Notes under the pieces: model-generated
Databases searched by the model: none
Told to the model about the DNA's origin: nothing
What the model saw: only the letters and a program-made list of their open reading frames with translations
Assembly: GCF_016545825.1 (NCBI RefSeq)
Contig: NC_052619.1
Span: 4,975,501-5,039,500 of the forward strand
DNA from: Eucalyptus grandis
Lineage: Eukaryota; Streptophyta; Magnoliopsida; Myrtales; Myrtaceae
Direction: 5' to 3'
Length of the DNA: 64,000 nucleotides
Position numbers and translations under genes: made by a program
Shown: piece by piece, positions 48,100 to 58,257 of the stretch
How the letters are laid out: the number at the start of each line of letters is the position of its first letter
How positions within the stretch are numbered: the stretch's first letter is position 1

Positions 48100-49155
48100 T
48101 TAAACAATCAGAAAAGCAGTGGGATAATTCCGGCGCCAACTTTCGATCGTCACGTTCATAAGCCATGTTTTATAAAATCTCCCAAATAGTGGTCCACAAC
48201 ATGAGTAATGAGATAAGAAACTAGAAACAGCTACGGCGTCCAAGATCAAAATTCGCTAAATGGAATGAGACATTTGTAGGATAAGTCCCATCATCCTTCT
48301 CTTTCTATAGATGTGGATTTCAGCTTTTACTGTTGACTTGGCCCGAAATTACTTGAATGAAAGCCCTCCAAATCTGGGGAAGGTTGGACGAACCATCAGC
48401 CACTTCGGCAGAATGCTTTTATTGTTGACTTGACCCGAAGTTACATGAATGAAAGCCTCCAAATCTTGGGAAGGTCGGACGACCCATCAGCCACTTCGGC
48501 AGCTATTCTGCTTGCCATTATGCCTGCAAAAAAGCAACCATTCAAAAGAGCATACTCAAAGCACGAAACACCAACAGTAGCAGCAGATTTTGTCATTCCT
48601 AGAGACAATCTTGAATCAAAAGGATGATTTTTTCCGAAGGTTTTGCCCTGAAAACAGTATTTGCAGTTAAGGAAAACGTGATCACATAAGTCAAAAAAGT
48701 AGTAACACTAGTTATTCTCGTACGCCATATTAAAGAGGTAACAAGTATGCTTCAATATTAAAAAAGAAATCATGTGATTCCATCTAAAGGCATAATTCGC
48801 AAAAAAAAAAGGGTATCAAAGCTCAAGCAGTGTCCACGTAACTTCAATAAACTCAGGGGATTCTGCCAATAAATACCGCTTCTACTTTTTGTACGATAAA
48901 CATTATCTCCAAAAAATGAAGTTAAAGAAAAAAAAAACTGTCAATTCACAAAGGCAGCTTTAGTCAAGGTGTTCAACTCAAGGGATTCTGCCAATAAGTC
49001 CCAATTCTACTTTCTACGTTAATGTTTTCCAAAACCTAAAAGACAAAACGAACCTTTCAATCCTTGACTAGAGGTGCACAACTCTCCAAGAGTTACCATC
49101 TTCCTCCACCAAAGATAATCGCCGTGTTCCCACTCCAACGCCAAAGTAATGCTTC
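48100..49155 (-). pseudogene. METTL18-like copy 3, fused upstream to WSD1 copy C
   Basis: From 49155 leftward on the minus strand: KHYFGVGVGTRRLSLVEEDG, then NSWRVVHL and a stop. The last exon, after a CAG acceptor, starts at 48523 (GIMASRIAAEVADGSSDLPK, then IWRLSFM) and stops at 48441-48443. A 92-bp tandem duplication (48325-48508) repeats the exon end and 3' flank. Upstream of KHYFGV the sequence changes directly into WSD1 exon 2 near 49155, so the SAM-binding half is gone. Non-functional. Confidence 0.7.
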
Positions 49156-50478
49156 TGTCATCCTTATTGACTGAAGGAAACGTTACTGGAAGAGGACCGT
49201 CAGCTTTTTGAAGGCAAGACACGAGAGAACCCAAAAGAGAATAGCCGAAGGGCATGGTGAAGCTTGAAAATTTGGGTTCCTTATGCATCACTGGTTGGAC
49301 ACCTGATAATATGTATTTCCCACAATGTTTGGCCTTGTGGAATTGCTTGCATTGCTATTTGTGAAATATTTCCTTTGAGGAAGTCAATTCTTAGATGGAG
49401 ATGATGAACCCTTTGGAGAGGAAAAACCGGGGACGTGTACATGGTTTTCCACATTCACTTCCACTTCTTCCATTTGCTTCCTCCTCCTTTCCCATCACCT
49501 ATCCAAGACAAAAGAAAACCAAATAATATCTAAGTATGTGGAGATAAGGACAACACAAGTGCTATAACTTTCATATGATGCTTACTTGAGTGCTATAACT
49601 TCTTCTTCTTTTTTTGTCATTTGAGTACCATAATATTCAATCGATTATTTGATTGCCATAAATTTTTAAAGATGTATACCCAAATGTTGGAAATCTGATG
49701 TGGCATGACAGTTGTGGTGAGCATTTTTCCAAAGTAATGGCATTCCAATGATTAATTGAAAAGTTATACGATAATCAAGTGATCAGAAAAAAAAAAAAAA
49801 AGTTATGGTACTCATATGATCGAAAAAAAGTTGTGACACTCAACTAAACATTATACAAAAGTTATGGCATTTGTGATATCCTTTTCCCAAGTATGTGCAG
49901 TGAATTGGGGTTTATTCATTCAAAATATGTGATCATGCACACAGTCACCTGATAATATTCCCTTTAGGACAATAGTTCAACAGTAAAGTCTTGTCGGTTT
50001 CTATTCTTGGCATTTTGGAATTCGAAATTCCAATCGATGACTCCCAAATTATGTGGCTGATCTAAGTCCACATTCACTTCCACCTTCTTCCATTTTCTTC
50101 CTCCCTTCTTTCCCGTCAAATATCCAAGACAAAAGAAAACCAAAATAATATTTCAGTATGTGCGGTGAATTAGGGTTTATTTATTCAAGAAATGTGTTCA
50201 TGCACGCATTACACTTGACAAACACTAGTTACCCATATATCAATCCCATCAATGGTTAATATACATGCATAGAGTACACACATACATACCATGATCGAAG
50301 AGAAGCATGGATTGATTAAGAGGAAAACATCTTTGATCAGCGACGTAGTTTGGGAGTCATCGATTGGAATTTCGGATTCCAAAATGCCAAGAAAAGAAAG
50401 CCACAACACTTTGCTGTTGAAGTATAGACCTAAAGGGGTCACTGGCTCAAGGCCATCATACTCTTTTTTCAACTCCTT
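49155..50478 (-). pseudogene. WSD1-like copy C, start lost, truncated and chimeric
   Basis: The exon 1 equivalent, 50290-50478, keeps length, donor and GLEPVTPLGLYFNSKV, but the ATG is AAG. It also has Leu/Cys changes in LLINPCFSSIM. Exon 2 starts at 49498 after an AG. A one-base deletion in the Lys-rich start shifts the frame, a further stop lies near PSKN, and the catalytic region reads HHAMPFGYS or is shifted, so HHxxxDG is lost. Near 49155, after VTFPSVNKDD, it joins METTL18 sequence. Exons 3-5 are absent. Intron 1 carries a 348-bp MITE and a partial internal duplication (50050-50200). Confidence 0.82.
49541..49888. mobile_element. Mutator-type MITE with perfect 9-bp TSD
   Basis: 348 bp. 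TIRs are GAGATAAGGACAACACAAGT, then GCTATAAC, versus GGGAAAAGGATATCACAAAT, then GCCATAAC (about 22 of 28 match). Identical AAGTATGTG flanks at 49532-49540 and 49889-49897. Copies A and B carry the unoccupied site in intron 1 (GAGTATGTG). A 9-bp duplication is the hallmark of Mutator-like transposition. There is no coding capacity. Confidence 0.92.
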
Positions 50479-51758
50479 TGGAAAGGATTTGTAATATTCC
50501 CTTTTTTTTCTACTCAATTGGACAGGACTTGTAATATTCCCTATATAAGAGTGTTGAGGATCTATAAGAAGATTATGAAAGAATTGGATATCATCGGCAG
50601 ATACATGCCCATAGATGGTTCTTTATGTTTTCTGGCCATCCTTGTGACTTTGTGTACCATGACTCTCCGTACATTACAGGAATTAGTTGGGATAATAAAG
50701 AGTTGGTAGTTATAAGTAGCTATACGTTGGAGATATTTTATATGGATGTGAAACAGGTGTACCGCAAAAAAATCATAAAGGAGTTTTCTAACAAACGCAA
50801 TTCACTCCATGTCAATCGAGACGAGTACTCAAAAGGATAGCCATTTACAAGTGAATCATCATTTGTGAGTCGATTCACAGGGGATGTCCTATCTAATGTG
50901 AGACAAAGAAAGTGATTAATTTCCATTTATTTGGTGGCTTGGAAAAAATGATTTTCTTTTTATTATAAAGAAAAGTCATTTTCCCCCAATTTAAACTTGT
51001 TATTTTTAGTCTACAGAAAACATTTTCTGCATGTCGATTGGTTTTCTGTTATTTAAATACTGGAAAGGCAAAAGACAATTTTTTGAAGATAGTTTTTCTT
51101 CAAACAAACAAATCCTAAAAATAACTTGATCACTAAGAACCAGAAAATTATTACAAAAGTGTTATTAAGGTCGTGATGTCGGCGAGAGGAAATAGGTTGT
51201 GCATACAGGAACGATGCAATTTCTAAGATCTTTAGCTAGCTAATGTTGCATTGTCGTCGTGGACGAATATCATTTGAAGATCTTAGCATCCGAGGTTCCA
51301 TTAGGTGCATTCACTGCAATAGATGGAGATATTTATTGATGGGAAGGTACCATTCGGGATATTTCTCCATCAAATGTCTCACTCACGCTTTCGTTCACTC
51401 CATATAGATGTTGGACCATGAAACGCTCCTTATTTTGTATTAATGGTGATGGAGAATGAAAGGAAACAACCAAAATGGTGACTTAATTGTGAAAGAGATA
51501 TAATTTAAAGCTGTAAAATGTAAGTGAAAATTCATGTTGTGCCATGCAAAATGTTCCCATGTTTCTGGTCATCCTTGTGACTTTCGTGTACCATGACTCT
51601 CGGTGGATTCTAGGGATTAGGTGGATAGTAAGAGGTGGGTAGTTACAATAGCTATACATAGGAAACCATTTGCTGAAAAAACCATAAGACTAAATTTTTC
51701 TAATGATCCAGTTGGATCCCCGTTGAGTACTAAAAAAGTTTGATCATTTAGGGGTGTT
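50479..51758. other. Flank of copy C and noncoding remnant of a fourth WSD1 unit
   Basis: 50520-50900 is the upstream flank of copy C. 51340-51540 matches WSD1 intron 2 (41460-41660: ATATTTCTCCRTCAAATGT, ATTGTGAAAGAGAYATAATT, TTAAAGCT), and 51550-51758 repeats a first-exon-upstream flank like 50620-50810. Exons between them are missing, so a fourth WSD1 unit survives only as noncoding sequence. 50925-51120 resembles a small TIR element (TTTATTTGGTGGCTTGG versus the inverted TTTGTTTGTTTGAAG). Confidence 0.55.
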
Positions 51759-52180
51759 TGTCACGGGCCGATCGATCTAGCGTTCCCTTACCCGTGCGGC
51801 CATAGGAATTTCTCTCAAGTAAGTTTTTCTCACACTCAACTCACAAGGATCGTAGAAAGAGAAGCTTTGAATTGTATTTACTTGTGAATGAGATGAGTAC
51901 AATGAGGGGGAGGAGACCCCTATATATACTAAAACAAGGCAAATCGTATCCATAGATCTCTCCTCGATCTAACAGTAAAGATTACATCTCCCCAACTACC
52001 AACTACCTACATTTATTACATACGAATACAATTACTATATTATCCACCCCCAGGAGTATTCTAGAAGACTCGAGAAAACCCTAGGTCTCGAGGATACAAG
52101 CTGAGGGTCGCTTGATCCACGGATGTGTCATGCCTATCCCTTAGAACCCTTTTGGATTGGCTTTCTTTCGGGCCGTGACA
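51759..52180 (-). repeat. 3' LTR of the chromovirus, with adjoining PPT
   Basis: 422 bp, TGTCACGG...CCGTGACA. The PPT is at 52181-52193 (minus strand ATGTGGGGGAGAA). Nearly colinear with 60521-60957, which has an extra AGAGAGAAACTCT-type duplication. Confidence 0.88.
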
Positions 52181-52193
52181 TTCTCCCCCACAT

Positions 52194-52297
52194 AATCAGG
52201 CGATGCCCTCGTCACGTCTTAGGCATGAAAAGGTTCAATCTCCTTCTTGAACTGCCAAAGACTTTCCGTGGGCTCCCAACTTGCTTCACTCTTTGAA
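52194..52297 (-). pseudogene. Chromodomain end of the chromovirus
   Basis: Encodes SEASWEPTESLWQFKKEIEP and a stop: the C-terminal chromodomain helix with its Trp-Glu and LWQF words. The N-terminal part of the chromodomain and the integrase C-terminus are missing. The nested LTR begins directly upstream. Confidence 0.75.
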
Positions 52298-54295
52298 TGT
52301 CATGCCCCAATCCTCGGGCATGCACCCATCCCTCACCTTAGTCAATTTATAACGATGTCCCAGGATGCATTGCCGACCCTTTTCATTTTAATACGCATGT
52401 GAAAGCACATAATAATAATCCCTAGACAATAAAGTAATGGGATAAGAAAGTAGGATTTAATTCCAAACTTTCAAAAACAACCACACTTATATACATTGCA
52501 AACCAGTGCACATATATATAAAGCGGATTATTAAGTTAAATTCAATTTAAACAAGTTCAAAAACAAGGTCTACAAGCAGGGGTGGGGTTCCATAAACTAC
52601 AGGTCCCCATCATCCTCCTCATCATCCTCCTCGCTCCAACTAGAGCTTTCAGCAGACTGCACTGGACTTCCGAGGTCTTCAAAATTTATGTCTGCTACAT
52701 CTACGACTAGGCTTGGAGGTGGATCTGCATTGCCTTTTCCAAAGGCGGCCTCCAAAACACACAAAGGTATCTCAGACTCCGATAGGGGATCCTCTCTCTG
52801 GCCATCTTAAGCCTGGCAGTACCACGATCTATATCGATGGGGCACCTTGTGGGTGAGACTTGCATCGACCCAAACTATAAACCTCACCAGCTCATAGGTC
52901 CAACCTCTAGGGCACCCATAAAACGGAAAGTAAGAGGTTTGCTCTATGATCTTCTTAGGCCATCCCAAAAACTCAGGAGCAGCCATCTAGGGACCTAAAA
53001 TGATGTCCCACAACCGGGATGAGATTACGTCTCACCAAGTTTTACCCCCTAAGACCCAATTAGGAAACCAATACATCATGGGCTGCCTATACACACACAG
53101 GTTGGAGGATTTACCTTGGCCTCAGATTCCACCTGCATATTAGCACAGTTCAAATAGGCACCCAATCATAATATCATGGATCGATACATTGATCAATCGA
53201 CGTAGTCGATTACATGTCAACATGACCATTCCCCTGTCATCTCAATCCATACTATATAATCTCCAAGATAGTATACTTAGTCACTAAGCTACGTGCATTC
53301 TTTAAGGCGACGTATACGCCAAGGCGATGTACTTAATCACCGAGCCACATGCATTTTCTAAGGTGACTTGTCTAATCACCGAGCCTTGTGCATTCTCTAA
53401 GGCGACATATATGCCAAGGCGGTGTACTAATTATCGAGCCACATGTGTTCTCTAAAGTGATATACCAAATCACCAAGTCACGTGCATTCTTTAAGGTGAC
53501 CTATATGCCAAGGTAACGTATTAACCACCGAGCCACGTGCTTTTCCAGGTGATGTATATACTCAACTATTCACGTACATTCTTTAAGGCGACCTATATGC
53601 CAAGGCGACCTATCTGGTCACCGAGCCATGTCATACAGCATTTCTTCTCATTATTTTATCATACCCAATAAAATATCATGTGTCGATATACGGTCGATCT
53701 TAGCTAAAATACCATATTCTTCATTTCCATAAATCCCACCATTTTCTATAATCCTCTAAAACATTTATGGCATTATCAACCGATACCCGGTTATTTTTTA
53801 ATTAATAACCAAAATTATTTAATTTAGGAATAAATTATAAAATCACCAATAAATCAATTTCACACAAGGCTCAAATAAATAAACGGACTGTACCACGGTA
53901 ATCAACATGAAATTTATGTCGTTGGCTATCCTTGCCTAATTTCCGGAAAATAATTAATTAATTAATTAATTACAAAATTTAATTATTAAATTGCAATAAA
54001 TCCAATTTATGTCCGTAATGCCTAATTGGAAGCCGAGATGAACCAGGAAAAATCCCAAGATTTGTTCAATAAATATTAGAATCTCTCTACTTGATAATGA
54101 CTAAGTTTAACCGTCTAACATGCATCATTAAGTCATTAATTTAATTGTTCTAAATTAATCTAAGCACCTAATCATGCTTAATTAACACTAATCAACCTTT
54201 AAGCATCATTAGCAAACTAAGAAAGGATTAGTGAGCTAAACTCGAGCATTTAACAATCCGTTCGGATCAAAACGTCGGGAACATCGTGGGAGACA
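52298..54295 (-). mobile_element. Nested LTR of about 2 kb replacing the integrase/chromodomain junction
   Basis: The plus strand starts TGTCATGCCCCAATCC, and the right edge is near GGGAACATCGTGGGAGACA (54283-54295). The first 100 bases resemble the solo LTR at 4757 (TGTCACAACCCCAATTCC and similar GATGTCCC words), suggesting one LTR family. No target duplication is visible (TTGAA versus TTTTA), and about 0.3 kb of pol is missing at the junction, so insertion was accompanied or followed by deletion. The right boundary could lie up to about 80 bases further. Confidence 0.6.
53275..53640. repeat. Degenerate tandem repeat within the nested LTR
   Basis: Words CACCGAGCCACGTGCATTCT, then TTAAGGCGACSTATATGCCAAGG, repeat about six times at irregular 45-80 bp spacing. 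Confidence 0.7.
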
Positions 54296-54329
54296 TTTTA
54301 CTCCAAAGCGGGCCTAGAATCCGAGGCCC

Positions 54330-55330
54330 AAAACGCCTCAAAATAGCCTTGGAAGTGGCCGTGAGGCCCACTTCTTATCAGCCCATTTCTTCATGCGCTT
54401 GGAGGCCTTGTGTAGACATGCCTTTGCCAAGTCGGCCTACTCTTGCCAATCTTTGGTGAACTTGTATGCAGGCGAACTATTCCTTCAATATCCCGATGTG
54501 ATAGTGCTCGGGGTTTATGGTTGCTGCCCGGTCGTGATCTCGAATGGGCTTTGACTGGTCAACTCGCTCCGCTACAGGTTGTAGGAGAACTAGGCTACGT
54601 TGATCAACTTTGTCCAATTCGCTTGCGTTGTACTCACATAATATCAGAGATAAATCTCCAAGAGTGCAATGACCCGCTCCGTCTAACCATTGGTTTGGGG
54701 ATGCAAACTTGTCAACATATTAAGCTCCGACCCCAACAACTTGAACAACTTGGACCAGAAACACCCAGTGAAGCGAGGATCACGATCACTCACGATCGTT
54801 TGTCGCACTCCTTAATACTTGACCATGTGCTTCATGAACAGCTTGGCCGCCTCCTCGGTCAGGCAATCCTTTATTGCAAGCATGAAGGTTGCATACTTAG
54901 AGAACTTGTCCACCACGACCATAAGAGTCCAACACCCTTCGGACTTCGGTAGGTTGACGATGAAGTCCATGGAAACACTTTCCCATGGACGAGTTGGAAT
55001 GGGAAGCGGCTCCAACAAGCCCGGTGACGAATGTTGCTCCAGCTTGTCATGTTAGCACACCAAACAAGTCTTCACATAAACTTCCACGTCATCCCACATT
55101 TAAGGCCAGTAGTAATGATCTTCAACGAGGGCCAATGTACGGTGGATCCCTAGATGACCCGCCCACTTCGAGTTGTGACACTCGCACAAGATCTCCTTCT
55201 TTAGCTTCCCATGGAAGGGCACGTACAGCTGCCTTCCTTTGTTGTAGAGGAGCTCGTCCTCACACCAGAACTGTATACCCGATGAGGACTTGAGCTCTTG
55301 GATCGTGCTTCAACCCCTCCTTGATGCAGT
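54330..55330 (-). pseudogene. Integrase of the chromovirus
   Basis: On the minus strand, about 55330-55020 gives degraded zinc-finger and linker sequence, then 55018-54812 encodes [20 protein letters not shown], then PKSEG and [12 protein letters not shown]: the core with the first catalytic Asp. The following region keeps FQMHSGTSFQ-like and YHPQT-like remnants with stops, and ends ADLAKACLHKASKRMKKWAD at about 54340. Plus-strand ORFs 54443-54952 and 54985-55293 are antisense shadows. Confidence 0.78.
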
Positions 55331-56253
55331 CGATCCAAGGACAACTCGATCGACTCACCAAGCTACTCATCAGCTCCATCTTCCGACTCGGTGCATCCTA
55401 CACGGAGTTAGCCTTCCCCGGCTTATACTCTAGCACATAGTCGAACTCCGCAAGATAATCTTGCCATCGAGCTTACTTCGGACTTAGCTTCTTCTAGGTC
55501 TGGAAGTAACTTGTGGCCACATTGTCCGTCCTCACGACAAACTTCGACCCCAGGAGATAATGCCTTCACGTCCGAAGGCAATGGACCACCGCGGTCATCT
55601 CCTTCTCTTGAACGGTATACCGACGCTCGGTATCGTTCAACTTACGAGACTCGTACACCACCGAATGGCCATCCTGTATAAGAACACTACCAATAGTAAA
55701 ATTCGATGCATCAGTCTCTACCTCATAGGGCTTGGTGTAATCGAGCTACACCAACACCGGATCCTCGGTCATTGCTCGCTTCAATCGATCAAATGACCTT
55801 TAGCATCAACTCATCCACTCCCACAACTTCTCCTTCTTCAGTAGGTCCGTGAGTGGCACAATGATGCTCGAGTAACTTCGGATGAAGCGCCAATAGTAGT
55901 TGGTGAGGCCTAGGAACGCCTCAACCCCGTCACCTTTGTCGACAGCTCCCATTTGACAATTGATTGAATCTTTGCCTTATCCATCCGTACTCGCCACCCT
56001 CAATGATGTGCCCTAAGAATGGAACTCCCTCTTGGGCAAATGCACACTTCTCGCACTTAACATACAACTCGTTCTCACGCAAGACTTGGAAGACCTGCCT
56101 TAAGTGCTTGACTTGCTCTTCGAGCATTCAACTACACACTACAATAGCATCTAGGTAAACCACTACAAACCAATCTAATAAAGGGTGGAGTACCTTGTTC
56201 ATGAGCATACAAAATGTAGCCAAAGCATTGGTTAGGCCGAACGACGTCATGAG
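55331..56253 (-). pseudogene. RT second half and RNase H of the chromovirus
   Basis: Immediately left of the solo LTR the RT resumes with TSFGLTNALATFCMLMN, then VVVYLDAIVV, where the YxDD box has Ala instead of the last Asp. It continues as VKHLRQVFQVLRENELYVK, CEKCAFAQE and FLGHII. RNase H remnants occupy about 55340-55900. Stops precede MLEEQ and break RNase H. Confidence 0.78.
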
Positions 56254-58252
56254 TGTTGACGCCTAAAATTCCCTTTTAATTAGTGAGGTTTTATTTTATT
56301 TTATTTTATTTTATTTTATTTTATTTTATTTTGTCTTATCTTTTCCGGATAATAAATAAACAAAAAAAAAAAAAAAAAAGAAGCAGCCTCCGCATGGGGC
56401 CTCGACCCATTTTCGCCTCGGCCCGGCCCAGCCGAGTCTTCTTCTTCCTCGCGCCATTGCAGCACACGCGTGGGGGGCGCGACGCCGGACTGAGATGGAC
56501 GAATGGCAATGCACGTGGAGCAGAGGAGCAGTTGGTGTCGACGGGATGTGACCGGAGGAGGAGATGATGGTGGATGGGATGGCGGTCCAACCAACGGGTC
56601 AAGCCTCGCCGACCGGCCACCCCCTCGCCTATAAAGAGGGGGGCCACCATCGACAAGAGGCGGGCCACAGAGGAGGGAGGAAGCTGAGAAGTAGAGAGAG
56701 AGATAGAGAGAGGCGGCGAAGGTCGAGGGCTGCAGATCCTCAAAACCTCCCAACTGAGAGACTTCAGAAACGGGGGCCGAGGACGAGCAGGCCGAGATCT
56801 GAGGTCGGCCGGAGTCGTTGAGAGAGATCCGAGTGTAAGGGGGGCTGAAATGGCGAACTCGAGGGAGAGGGAGGGTGTTCCAGCCAGATTTGATCGAGCC
56901 CAGGTCTCGCCGTCGCCATCGTTGTCCGCCGTGGTCATCATCGTCTTAGATCAAACCCTCCAGCTTCGTCTCTGCTCGCCGTGGCCGTCGCCATCGTAAA
57001 TCCACCCCTACCGTCGCCGTCATTGCCTCCGTTCAAGAAAAGGTAAAAAAAAGCCCGTCACCATCGTCCTTGCCGTTCTTCGTAGCCCCATTCCGTCGCC
57101 ATTGCCATCGTCATAGTTGCCATCATCATTGCTGTCACCGCCGTAGCCATCACCGTCGCCGTAACACCTTGGTTTCCATCCCCGGCGCCGTGGATTCGCA
57201 AACCCTAGGGTTTGCGATTTTCTGGGTGGTGAAGCGGATCCGGACCGGAAAATCGAGTAGGGTTCGTGATCTGGGAGCGGCTAAAGGACGAGTCGGGTGC
57301 TGAATCCGAGCCAGGTAGGGTTTTGCGCGATTTGGGGCAGCTGGGTCGGGTCACGAATCGGAGCCGGGTCAGGTAGGGTTCGCGGGGAATCGGGTCACGA
57401 GCCGGTTTGTCGGGCCGGGCCGGGTGTCCCTAAACACCCGGCCACGACGCCGTTTCTTTTATAAAAAAAAAAAAAAAAAAGAGGGAGAAAAATCTGAGTC
57501 GAGCCCACAACGCGGGCCCATCCATGCTCGGGTCGGACCCAACCCGTGGATCCAACCCGGGTAAGCTCTTTTAAGTTTTATTTTAAATAATATTTTAAAT
57601 AAATAATTTATTTTCAAAAAATATTTAAAAATTGTTAAAAAAATGTTTTATTTTCCAAAAAAAAAATCAAGAAAAGTAAAAATAATTTATTTTCCAAAAA
57701 TGTTGAAAAATATTTTAAAAATATTTTATTTTCCAAAAAATAAAAATAAAAACCAAAAATATTCCATATTTTCCAAAAAAAAATGCCAAAAATCCAAAAA
57801 AAGGCCAAAAAGACTTGTATTTTTCCAAAAATACCAAAAAAAAATCCATTTTTATGTCCAAAAAAATTAGAAAAAGACTCAAAAATATTTTTCCTCCCCA
57901 AAATGCATGGAAAATCCCTCAAACATCCAAAAACCTTCGGGTTTAAACAAGATTAGATACCGAAAGAGAATTAAGTTATTAACTAGTGTAATCAAGTCCC
58001 CAATCCTAATTTCTCTAGTTACGCAGAGTGAGTATTTCTCCCGATACTTCGCTTGGGTTTCTAATCAACCCACCCCAAATCGATTAGTGGCGAGTCCATT
58101 TTAAAAATTGATTTACAGGTTAAAAACTTGGACCATTAAGTCGTGAATTGGTAGACTTGGGAGAGTCCGGGCATAACTAATTTCAGCCGAGCCATTAGCC
58201 GCCTTAGGTGCTCGTACCCGATTGTGGGCACCAAAAAAAAAAGTTCGCAACA
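56254..58252 (+). mobile_element. Solo LTR, 2.0 kb, inside the RT gene, perfect TSD
   Basis: Begins TGTTGACGCC and ends GTTCGCAACA, with inverted termini TGTTG/CAACA. Flanked by ATGAG at 56249-56253 and 58253-58257. Removing the LTR and one ATGAG rejoins the RT reading frame of the host element. Contents: (TTTTA)n at about 56287-56331, a GC-rich stretch (56390-57420), an A-rich tract (57590-57900), and the conserved end TCTCTAGTTACGCAGAGTGAG ... GATTAGTGGCGAGTCC. Its long ORFs on both strands (for example 56316-56941 minus) are compositional. Orientation is inferred from that conserved end. Confidence 0.92.
56287..56331 (+). repeat. (TTTTA)n microsatellite
   Basis: About nine pentanucleotide units close to the start of the solo LTR. 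They translate as a spurious repetitive peptide. Confidence 0.9.
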
Positions 58253-58257
58253 ATGAG

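Noticed and set aside
50050..50130. Additional WSD1 exon
   Set aside because: Short repeats of exon 1 and exon 2 edge sequence within intron 1 of copy C, with no open frame or proper splice sites; a local duplication.
54443..54952. Plus ORF of 169 residues
   Set aside because: Antisense to the integrase of the minus-strand chromovirus, which has real motifs.
56316..56941. Minus ORFs of 145 and 201 residues
   Set aside because: Inside a solo LTR with defined ends and TSD. Low-complexity Arg/Pro/Ser-rich sequence with no homology I recognise.
57635..57922. Minus 95-residue Phe/Asn/Lys-rich ORF
   Set aside because: Product of the A-rich TTTTCCAAAAA repeat in the solo LTR.
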